Source: Syngnathus acus (Eukaryota > Chordata > Actinopteri > Syngnathiformes > Syngnathidae). Taken from it: 64,000 nt of DNA. The translations under genes and the position numbers were made by a program. Location of the stretch: contig NC_051105.1 in assembly GCF_901709675.1 (NCBI RefSeq), positions 4,765,104-4,829,103 of the forward strand. The letters run 5' to 3'. Positions 12,101 through 22,004 of this stretch are shown piece after piece. Under the pieces are notes generated by a model that was not told the origin of the DNA, did no database searches, and was given only the letters and a program-made list of their open reading frames with translations. Position 1 is the stretch's first letter, and the number at the start of each line of letters is the position of its first letter.

Positions 12101-15100
12101 GCCAAGGAAAAGCAGATTAGCAATGCGGCCACGCTAGCAAAGCTAGCCCCTGATTATACAATAGCTGTGCACACGTGCTGAATCGCTCTTAGTCCACTGA
12201 CTTCACACTGCACCTCTGAGGGCAGCGATTGTCTCCCAGGTCACTAAAAGTATGCTACTGTCTCTTTAAGAACAGCCTTAAAAAGATATGGGAACGTCTC
12301 TCTGAACAAACTGACTGAAGGGCCGCAGGCCAAAGTCTACTTGTTAAAACACTAACAAAACAAGACTATTTATTATTCTAATTATTATTTAACATGTAAA
12401 TTTTTTCCTTATTGAAAAACAGCACACAACAATTAAACGTGTGCAAATATTATCACCCAGCTACTTTCAGTAGGAAGCCTTGCCTGTCACTATATATTCA
12501 CAAATGCTATAAAATTAAGAATGCAACTATTATGTCTTCAACCAACACAAGTAATCACTTTCCTGGTTCTTTTATCTCAAACAAATTATTTTAGGTTGCA
12601 TTACCTGACATGTTTCGGCTCGTACTTCCGTCCACTCTGATGAAGGCGGAAGTACAAGGCGAAACATGTCAGGTAATGCAACCTAAAATAATTTGTTTGA
12701 GATAAAAGAACCAGGAAAGTGATTAACAAGTAAAAACAAAATGAACTTAGTACAACAAACACAAGTAATATTTCTATGCAGAACAACAAAAATTCTATTC
12801 TTGCACACATGCACAACACTATACTGTGTGAAATAGCGCTGAGCATCTGATGGGGCCCACTGTCATGGAAACCAGCCAGGCAGCTACAAATGGATCCAAC
12901 TCCGATAGTTGTTAGGGGAAACGCACTCGCACAGCGGATGGTGTCAATAATGTTTCGTTCGGTTTGGTGGTGGACATGGCCAGAGCTTCAAAGTCTTTCT
13001 TTGACATTATGATTCACTGACCTGAACAACATAGCCTATAACCAGCCGAGACACACACACTTGGAGTCAGTCATGTGATTTAGAGCTGGGGTAGAAACAT
13101 GGCAGCAGCATGAAATCGAATCATGTGGAGGAAGAAAACAGCGTTAAGACAGCGCAGCGCCCAATGCTAACAAGATATGGAGGAGAAGCAGAGAAAGATG
13201 GCATCTCTCTTATTTGAGTGCTTTCAGCAATCCTTTCAGACACAATTTAAAAAAGAAAAACCTGCATTATAGCCCACAGGCAAAAATCAGCATCACTAGT
13301 ACACTGGAGAATAGCACACATGGGATGGAGTGTTTGCTTGGTGCTTGTGTAAGATCTTTTAGAAAGTTCTTCTCGGTGACTGGAAGTTGTTACCTTTACC
13401 TCCTCAAGGTTCTATGGCAACAGATCAGATGTCCATATCGTGTGGATCCATCCATCCGTCCATCCATCCATCCATCCATCCATCCATCCATCCATCCATC
13501 CATCCATCCATCCATCCATCCATCCATCCATCCATCCATCCATCCATCCATCCATCCATCCATCCATCCATCCATCCATCCATCCATCCATCCATCCATC
13601 CACGTGAACCACTACCAATGCACTGTGTTGTCCCCCAAAACCAAGTAAAGAGAATATTTGAACACTCACTTCAACATAATGCGCCAGCTTCTCCTGCTCG
13701 TTGACTTTGTAGGTCTTGACACCGTACTGCTTAGCCAATCGGAGGATACGATTCTGTGTCGGACCGATATAAGCCCCGCCCAGATCCACCCATTTGGTCT
13801 CCTTATTCTAAAATAAAACATAATATGAATACATTTATGACAGTGAATGACAGTGACTTATAGACCTTAAAGAGGGCCATTTTTTGGGCTAACTAGCCCT
13901 TTCATAGTCAGCATATACTTGGGAAATGTTATGCTGAAAATTTAAGCAAATGCCAAATAAGAAGATTCTAAATTGATTTATTAAGTTTCGTTAACAACAT
14001 TGTGGTTTTTGGTAGCAGTAACCCGTGTTTCATGTTAGCAACAAAGTCCTTAGGCTGATATAATCTCAGGAGCTGTGGTTCTTACCCGCGCAGTGAACGT
14101 TCGACCACCAACTCTGTCACGGGCCTCCAGGACCACGGGGCTCAGTCCGCTCTCCAGCAACAGCTTGGCTGCACTCAACCCTGGGAAAGGGACAAGACGT
14201 AATCAGCAACAACAAGGTCTGCTTTTACCCCAACCAAGAGCAAAGCGTGAAGGAGGAGATTATCTCGACAAATTGTGTTCATTTGACTCACAATGAAGTT
14301 GTCAGTCCTGCCCCGGAATAAAAAATGCTACAGTCCCATTTTCTTCTGTCATTCTAGACAACCACGAAGTAGTGTGCTATAGCAAATGCCACTGTACGTT
14401 TTAATTTTTTAACTGTTGTTAAAGATAAATGTTGTAGCTGTTGGTGTCTACCTTTTGAACAGAATAAATAATGCTACATTTCTATTATCTAACGTCATCC
14501 CTTCTATGGATGAGAGCAAATTAACAAAAATACGGTGCTCTAAAATTGTATTCTCTATTGTTAAGAGCAAATTTATTCTATTTCTGTTAAACCACGATTT
14601 CAAATGGCTAGTGATTGATTGTCCCTAGCAACCAGGAAAAAAACGTTTGATTGAGCGTATAGAAACTCGATCCCTGTTCAATCTTGAGTAGCGACATAAT
14701 CTACGTATTCTAACTTTGTTAAAACTTGTCATTTCATTATAATACTTTGTGTTGTTTTAGACTCTTGTTTCCACTTACAAGCTTCTCCAGTCTTGTTGTC
14801 TTCACCCTTTTGCCCTTGTGTCCAACCAGTCGGCTCATTTCCTGTACTTTTGCCCTTCCGGTCCTTTCTTGTTCTGACCATTCATCTCAAGCTCTCTCGT
14901 TGCTCTCACAATATGATTAAAAGGAGTAGGATTAACTGACTCATATTCCAACTTCAAATTTGTGGACCTGTGGTAACCATAGCGATGACTACTTGGAAAA
15001 CACATCACAAGTCGGACAGCAAGCCATCATGTGATGGGAGAAAAGGTTTTCACACTCTGTGGCAGCCTTTCTCACTCTGACCTCAGTCCTAAAGAACTTT

Positions 15101-18100
15101 GGTGTGGGAAACCACACACACAGACACGCACACACACGCACACACAGTGTCTGCTTGGGTGGTACTGGAGAATGTCAGACGAGGACATACTTTAAGTTGC
15201 ATTAAAGCAACTAGTGGCTCCTTCTTAGACAAACACTCAGACTGTCTGTGCTTTAGTCACGGCCACAGTAGCCCTCGCAAATTCACAACGCTATTAAAGT
15301 GATGGTATTACCTGTGCCAGACTGGGAAAGGTCATTGTCTGTCTTAGGTAACAAAGAGCATCTGTGCATCACTTGTTTATGCCCGCAGCCATCAGGCGGA
15401 CAAAGAAAAAGTAGCCTCTTATTTGGATTTTCCTTTGATAAGAAAGCTTGTTTGATTAGATTACAAACCTCGTATTATCCTTTTCTAATACAAAAGAAAA
15501 CACTGAGAGCAACTAGGACGCCAAGCCTCAAACGTGCATCAAGACGAAAGGCAGAAATGATAGTCAAAGCTTTCATCTTTCGGATTGGCTGGGTAGTTTG
15601 AGTACACTCATGCACGAGGCACACAAAGGTGGCAGTTATGAAGAGAAAGATGAAATAATCAGAAAGTGAGTTTGGGTTCTAAACTGAGGAGGTTCAAATT
15701 TGATTGTCAGGAAATCGTTATCAATCATCAGAATTCACATGCACATATCAAATGCTTTCAAAGTATCAAACTGACAGCCTCAATATTTTGGACTTTATGG
15801 ATGTAATAATTTTCCTTATTTAGCCATATTAAGCTTTAGTGAGCGCCCTGCAACATTGTATTGATTCATTTATTTATTCAAGGTCCATAAAATCACAAAT
15901 ATCCGTGGGATCATTTTGATAATTGATGTTTTGTTCCCAACATTTATGCTTCCTGTTTATCTATAATCCATTTGCCAAACCTTCTTCCCATTTTACATTC
16001 TTCAGACCAATAAAAGATGAGAACAATGACCTGCATTATTGTGATTCTTTGTGGTTCAGTTGGATTTGGAATAATTTTCCATCCTTTCATCTATAAGGCT
16101 ATCCTTGTTTAACTCCCCACTTGAATCTGTTCTTTTATTGTGAGATCTGTTTGCAATTATTGTCTAAGATCTCAAGAGCTGGTGCTGTCATCTGTTCTGA
16201 GATTTAGGACTGAATTTGGAAAAAGGATTTATGGTACTTTGCTCCACTTTCCTGGATTAGTCTTTGAGAAAGAAATGTGTCGTTGGTCATAATCGTGTTG
16301 ATTTGTTGACATTGTTTGTCATTATTTAATGCTCATTTAATTATTGTTGGGATATCATGTTGCTACTTTGGCTATGTTCTCTGATTTCACTGAAACCAAC
16401 TGGCTAAATAGTTCTTAAATATATATACAAGAAGTAGAATTAGCTGCGTAAAGCCAATAAATTGAAATAAAATGCATCAAACTGTGGCTTGTCTATCAAA
16501 TAAAATGTTGTGTGTGCTTTTTCTTCCAAGAAAGACAACATAAACAATTTCCTAGAAGCTTAGTAACAAGTGGGCCTCTTCAATCATGATACTGAAAGGC
16601 TCCGTATTAATCCACATGGGCCAATTGGAATTCTTCTCAGGTCTCACGTCCTTGATTGAGGATCCTGACCGTCCTCTCACATGCTGGTACAAATGAGGAT
16701 TTTAATGATAAAAAAAAAAATCTACATTTTTTTTTTTTTTTAATTTGGTTGTGTTTTGACCATTCTAAATACTACAGGTTTAGTTTGTAGTTATGTAGGT
16801 GAAGTTTGCTTCCAGTGTTGTTAGCTTAGGCTATTTGTTATTCAAATTTTATTGGCTTATTCATCTTCCTGCCCGGGGCCACAGACGGGTGTCTACAGAA
16901 AGGCCCCTGCCTGAACCCTCTTTGCACTTGCACATCCGTCCAGACACTCTGCTTCCGGCCCACATTCTTAGCTTTGATTTCCTTCTGACACAAAACAGGA
17001 ACATGAAGTCCCTTCCCTCTGCTTCTTCCTTCCCCTCCTTCTGACTGTGATAAGTGGCTGTCACAGGTCTTTAACGTCGCCTCGTAAAAGTCATCCCAAC
17101 CCCCGAGGGACCTCTGTCCATAGGCGCACAGCGGCAAAAGGACAATTGCATTTCAAGTGTGAAGGGAAATGGTCATTGAGCTGACAATGATGGTTTTTAT
17201 ACGTGTAAACAAATGATGCTGTTACCAGGGCCTAATCTGGCACACAAGGAGGTTGACGCTCGCCGTATTGAATTGCCTTGTTTCTCCTCCGTTTGTTGCG
17301 TACACTTGACTGGAATTTGAAGCGACACTGACCTAAATGTCTCCGTCTGACTCCCAAAGAGGGCGTCGGCCAAGAGGAGCTGACAACACAAAGAATGCAT
17401 CTTCCATAATCGCAAACTGAAGGCACAAATCATCTGCGAAAGTCTCTCCAAACGCTGTGCTCAAAAAAGACAAAATTCAATTTATGTTTGGATGGTGGAT
17501 ATGCTTTCAAACTGCTGCCCATTGTCAAAACCAATCAAGAAGTTCTGTAGAACACATTTCCGGCATCTGTGCATTCGGAATGCCAGTGTTGAAAACTACC
17601 CATAAAACAAAGCAATGTGCTTTGCTTCATCTGTGCTGAAAACTAGTGATGGGCGGACCAAATAAAATATCAATAATATCGATACCAGTGTTGGTATTGA
17701 TACTGATCAATAGCAATTGGTTGTCGTCATCAAATATATATTATATGGGAAAGATTTTGCTACCGTTCATTATGATGAAGTATTTTGTGTTTGTCCCACT
17801 TTGTACGATAAATAATGCTAATGTGGAATCTGAATGTGAGACATGACAAAATTGGGAAAAATTGTATTGTTACTGTTTAATCTGATTCTAACTCACCAAT
17901 TCATAAAAATCTAAAGTAACCATTCATGGAAATTCATTCAGATGTTGCAATTCCATAATTCACCATCATAACTATTAAAAATAATCAGTATTGAAAATAC
18001 AGGTTCTGTCTTTACTTCATATCGGAAGGAATGAGGCACAGGTGTCAATTGGCATACAGGGGACAATAGAAGTATGGATCAATAGTCTTCTGCTGCACCG

Positions 18101-18425
18101 AGCAATGTCTAGCCCCGTTTAATAAATTGAGCAGACTGCTGTTTTGTCATCCTGTCATTATGAAGAATCGTCTGGAGAATCACTAAATAGCCTGCATGAC
18201 TCCAAAAGAGGGCTGCATTCGTTTCACCGTTTACAGTTCATCAAACTATATTGCATAATATCTACCAATAAAAAAGCTAAAATTACAACCTTTATCATCA
18301 TCTTCCAGTATTTATTATACTGGTCTTGGCTTATAAAGTTGGGTTTTGGGTTCTGGACATTATATAGTAAATTTCAACAACCATAATCATTCTCATAGCA
18401 CTACTTCTACTTCTAAATAATAATA

Positions 18426-18492
<67 letters not shown>

Positions 18493-19578
18493 TTAAAACC
18501 TATACAGCGTCCAACAAAACAGAGCATTATTTTGTTATCATTTAAAGCAAACGTTTTTAAATTGTGAAGAATGGGATGGTATCACACAAGAAGACATGCA
18601 GGGCTGTTGCAGCTGTGTATGGTTCTTCCACACGTTACTGAGGCCACTGACAAATTTAAGGAATAAACTGTAAAAAGTAAAATAGCTAGAAGGCATTCGC
18701 AGAGATGTATCCATTTTGACAAAAGAATACTAAGTGTAAAAAACAACAACCATAATATACTTTTTAAAAATCCTAAAAATATTCCAATGATATGAAATAA
18801 TTACAATTACAAAGTATAGAAAATAATAAGATAATAAACCTACTATTCTAAAGAAACAATCTACCAAAAAATCCTTACTTTTTGTGCTGTCCAGTTATAT
18901 AAAATACTAAAAGTAAAATAATAAAAGAATAATGAATGTAATACAAATAAAAGCATGATATACTTTTTAAAAATACTTAAAATAGAACAGTGGTATGAAA
19001 TAATAAAAAAGAATATCATAATAACATAAATAAATTATCTTGTCACATGAACTAGTCAGCACTTCTCACTGATGTCACGAATGAAAGACTTGTTATTTTG
19101 CACACTGCTGCCATTTTTTTTTTCCTGCAAAATGTCCTCCAGCAAAACAATGACAAGTCTGTCTAATTGAGCAAGCAAGCAGGCAGGCAGGCAGGCAGGA
19201 GAGCAAACCAAAGGATAGAGACCTCCAACACACCATCCACCCCTTTTCCTCTTGCTCTTATGTAATGCAAAGTCTGCTGTGTGTGGATGATTAGCTCTTA
19301 CTCAACAGGCGCCGTTCTTCTGCAACTACTGCGGCTCATCAAACACAGAATATAACCTTAGGGTGCATAAAACGTCATTTGCATGCGTTTTGGTAGAGGC
19401 ACAGTAGTAGTATGCAAAGCATCGGTGCAACAGTTGTCCCCTCCACACCACAAGCCAATTTACTTTGTTGCAACGGAAAACAATGTGTATCTGAAACAAC
19501 TGTCAAAGTGCCGCGTTCCTCACCAGATATTCCTCCGCCGACCACGACCACGTCGTAGGTGTTGCCGGGAGCCGTCAT
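6125..19578 (-). CDS. mao: Monoamine oxidase (single fish MAO), 15 coding exons, 524 aa
   Basis: FAD-dependent amine oxidase of the mitochondrial outer membrane; it oxidatively deaminates serotonin, catecholamines and trace amines. Exons on the minus strand: 19524-19578, 14086-14180, 13670-13807, 9666-9770, 9488-9579, 9181-9322, 8953-9102, 8300-8459, 8118-8214, 7870-7923, 7749-7806, 7502-7599, 7318-7429, 6363-6425, 6125-6280. All junctions are GT/AG, phases agree, and the total is 1575 bp. Residues 9-19 form the dinucleotide-binding strand ending GGGISG. The covalent flavin cysteine is Cys400 in SGGCY, and the aromatic cage is Tyr401 and Tyr438 (WSGYMEG). A hydrophobic C-terminal anchor near residues 496-518 is followed by a basic tail. 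Selectivity positions are Phe202 (MAO-A-like) and Leu329 (neither human form). The start was chosen by protein similarity and the TATA position; an upstream in-frame ATG at 19632 probably lies outside the transcript. The gene is intact. The 3' end is not clear: the nearest AATAAA lies at 4717-4722, beyond the Harbinger-like element. Confidence 0.97.
7502..7599 (-). other. mao: mao coding exon 12, covalent-FAD exon
   Basis: This 98-bp exon encodes the segment from [10 protein letters not shown] to GILTQFG. It contains the SGGC pentad whose cysteine (residue 400) binds the 8-alpha-methyl group of FAD in the MAO family. Acceptor CCCCAG and donor GTAAAC are both clear. Confidence 0.95.
10214..10251. 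repeat. (CA)n microsatellite in mao intron 3
   Basis: An interrupted CA array of about 38 bp with TACG and GACA interruptions, in intron 3 of mao. Confidence 0.85.
12553..12724. repeat. Near-perfect long inverted repeat (foldback)
   Basis: The left arm 12553-12630 and right arm 12647-12724 are reverse complements over 78 bp with two mismatches (CGAGCC versus CAAGGC context). A 16-nt loop, TCCACTCTGATGAAGG, separates them. The loop and the inner stem (CGAAACATGTCAGG) resemble a widespread vertebrate palindromic repeat, but the outer 50 bp of stem looks like ordinary unique sequence. The arms are seen directly; the origin is unknown. Confidence 0.93.
13446..13601. repeat. (ATCC)n tetranucleotide array in mao intron 3
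   Basis: About 156 bp of ATCC/GGAT repeat with one CGTC variant near the left end. In gene orientation it starts 68 bp after the exon 3 donor site. The ORFs reading IHPS or WMDG repeats here are artefacts of the array. Confidence 0.97.
14181..19523 (-). other. mao intron 1
   Basis: A 5.3-kb intron following the 55-bp first coding exon. It holds short CA arrays near 15115-15146, an AT-rich tract at 18400-19040 and a CAGG run near 19180-19199. No coding sequence is supported. Confidence 0.75.
18430..18481. repeat. (TA)n microsatellite
   Basis: About 52 bp of TA dinucleotide followed by a T run. It sits at the left edge of an AT-rich tract in mao intron 1 where the word 'atactttttaaaaat' occurs twice (near 18757 and 18960), suggesting an old duplication of about 200 bp period. 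Confidence 0.9.
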
Positions 19579-19700
19579 TCTGCTCGATGCGTCGTCCTGC
19601 CTTCTGCTACCTCGCTGATGGCAGGGGCGCATCTGTATTATAAACTGACACGGTGGGCGGGAGCTGGTAGGAGGGCGTGCAAGACTCCGCCCAGCATGGT
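19579..19700 (-). promoter_or_regulatory. Putative mao core promoter
   Basis: On the minus strand a TATA-like TTTATAAT sits at 19637-19644, about 60 nt before the ATG at 19578, which would leave a 5' UTR of roughly 30 nt. Upstream lie GC boxes: CCGCCC over 19654-19660 and GGGCGG near 19687-19692. Mammalian MAO promoters are known to use Sp1-type GC boxes. The ATG context (AGA before ATG) is acceptable. The transcription start is inferred only from spacing. Confidence 0.55.
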
Positions 19701-19816
19701 TGTAAAATGCTTTTGACCCCTCACCCCAAATAAATCAATACAAAATATGCCCTATAATTAACCAGTAAATAATACCAAACATTGAAAAATGCCAGTCCAG
19801 TCGATCTTCAACAGCC

Positions 19817-19875
19817 AACAAATAATAATCATAATAATAATAATAATAATTACTTTGTACTACTATTATTATTAT
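19817..19875. repeat. (AAT)n/(ATT)n microsatellite pair
   Basis: A run of ATA triplets (about 19819-19851) is followed after ACTTTGTACTACT by an ATT run, making a small AT-rich palindrome upstream of mao. Confidence 0.75.
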
Positions 19876-20430
19876 TTAGCCTCTAAACTTTACATTTCTG
19901 CCAAACCATTTGATATAAAAGAATATTTTATTTAGAACAAAATAATACAATTGAGAAAAGACTGAATGAAGTTTTATTTTCAACCAGGGATGTACATAAC
20001 ACTTTTGGTCTGGTTCGCAATCGAGCTCAAGGTGTTTCCACACACTTCAATGTGCAAAGTCACACATTAAAGTGACATGAAATGATTAAACCACAATCCT
20101 CACTACTACAGTTTAAAGATGATTATAACTTCCAACTGACGTCAGCGTTTGAAGGCTAAAGGGATTTACATGTAAATTCGTAGTTTACGGATTAATGTTA
20201 ATGCCGTCACATGCTTTCATATGTGAGTATAACACACATACCAAACAACCAAAACTGTGTAGTCTTACAATTGTTAAGCTAACAAGAAAACAAACAGAAT
20301 GTGCACATAAACTGTCATAACATTAAATGAATGTTCATAAGTGCTAACTTGCATTGATGTCTGTGAATTCAGTTAGTTAGTTAGCTAGAGCTACCTTGCC
20401 AAGTTAGGTTTCCCAAGCTTGTAAAGAAGC

Positions 20431-20613
20431 ATGCACCCATCCATGCATCCATGCATCCATGCATCCATCCATCCATCCATCCATCCATCCATCCATCCAT
20501 CCATCCATCCATCCATCCATCCATCCATCCATCCATCCATCCATCCATCCATCCATCCATTCATTCATCCATCCATCCATCCATCCATCCATCCATCCAT
20601 CCATCCATCCATG
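20431..20613. repeat. (ATCC)n tetranucleotide array upstream of mao
   Basis: About 180 bp of ATCC repeat with ATGC variants at the left end and one ATTC-ATTC interruption at 20560-20568. It lies about 0.85 kb upstream of the mao start codon and has the same unit as the array in mao intron 3. Confidence 0.96.
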
Positions 20614-22004
20614 TTGTTCAGGGTTCTTGGGGGCTACAAAAAAAAGTGAAGATTCAGCCAATCCAGAACATGCTGCTATGGGTACTGCAAAAAATAAACC
20701 TTTTATAATCGGTTGAGAAATGGCGACGGCCTCGAGGGTGCTGCAGTTTATATCCTGTCAGAATACCGCCCCATAAGGCCTCTCCAGCATTGTAATTTTT
20801 ATTTCTTTTTAATTCATTTAATAAAGTTTTAAACCATTGAGAAGTTCACAAATTGTTCCAATCTAAGCCCTGTTTATGCGTTTATGTGTGTGTGTATGTC
20901 TGCAATATACATCCAGCAGAGGGCAGCAAGAAGCCTGAAATGACCTCACAGAAGAAATATGTAACTACCATTTCATTTTATAAAACATTGTGCCATTATT
21001 GATAGGCAATTAAATAGCAAATTAAAATATAAAATATTCAGTTATAGTACAAAATATTTCACTGGTCCAACGGTTTAATAGCATCCCAAACATATTCAAT
21101 AATCATTTATTTATTTATTATTATTTAACAATTAATTCGTCTCTTGACAAGATGGTGTAGACAATTTTGGCAGACACAAAATAATTATGTAAAAGTGCTA
21201 TATTTTGTTAAACATTTGTACCTTGAGTTTAATTCATTCAGTGGCTCAGGTCAGCCAACTCAATGTATTACTTTTGAATTTGAACCTCTAATTTGTTTTA
21301 AAACAACTTTAGTGGGTTGAAGAAATTGAAGTTTGCATGAAATTAATAATGACCACAATTCCGTCATTGCCGAAATGTTGTTTTAATGTTTTATGGAAGG
21401 AGAAAAGCACAAATGGGACAAGGATAGATATTCCATATTCTTCGAAACAGATTAGCAGGAACTCCACGAGGAAAGTGTCAAGTTTCTACCAAGTGACAGA
21501 ATACAGGACGCTTGCATAAATCCAGCATGATATTATGGGAACATTAGATTCAAATAGACGACATTTAACAAGCACCTCAAACAGTCCTTGAAGAGTCCAA
21601 AACTGCCACCGCGATACAGGCATGACCTTCTTTTTTTCTTTCGCACTTTTTATTACTTCTTTTTATAGTTCACCTGACGTCTTTGCCTGCCAGTGCCTGT
21701 CATGGTTTACACCATAAGATGAAAGCCTGTGAGGGGAATGGGTAAAAATTTATGGGACGAAGGGTTGGTGGAACAATTGCGGTGCATATGTGCACCATGA
21801 AGCCTTTCGCCTCGAATGGTGCAACGATTTATTTTTGTTTAGTTTCTTTAACAAGCAAAGTTGTTTTGTTGTCATGCAGAGTAATGGAGAACATTGGATT
21901 CAGTTCAAGTTCTAGGTGGCCTCAAAAAGTCGGTTGATACGGGAGTCTTTTAGAGTCCGGGAGAGAGAGGGTACAACCCTCCCCTTCGACCAGCTTAGCT
22001 CAGC
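20614..22004. other. Intergenic DNA between mao and ndp
   Basis: No protein similarity was seen. The part nearest ndp should include the ndp 3' UTR. A motif of the type 'cagagggcagcaagaag' near 20917 resembles fragments common in teleost repeats. Confidence 0.5.
21828..21833 (-). terminator. Candidate ndp polyadenylation signal
   Basis: AATAAA on the minus strand, about 170 nt past the ndp stop codon. A second AATAAA lies at 21649-21654. The sequence alone does not tell which is used. Confidence 0.35.

Larger units (their letters stand above)
9771..13669 (-). other. mao intron 3
   Basis: A 3.9-kb intron between coding exons 3 and 4. It carries the CA array at 10214, the 78-bp-arm inverted repeat at 12553-12724 and the ATCC array at 13446-13601. 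The stretch 12000-12200 is rich in TAATTA/GATTA words and may be conserved regulatory DNA, which is only a guess. No coding sequence is seen in it. Confidence 0.8.

Noticed and set aside
13446-13601. CRISPR-like direct repeat array
   Set aside because: A 4-bp unit without spacers in a vertebrate genome; a simple microsatellite.
13214-13789. ORFs with IHPS or WMDG repeats
   Set aside because: They translate the ATCC microsatellite. The real coding part on the minus strand is mao exon 3 at 13670-13807 only.
19579-19632. N-terminal extension of MAO from the ATG at 19632
   Set aside because: The likely TATA box at 19637-19644 puts transcription start downstream of that ATG, and the known fish/human starts match the ATG at 19578.
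20404-20716. WMDG/HPSI repeat ORFs upstream of mao
   Set aside because: Translation of the second ATCC array.
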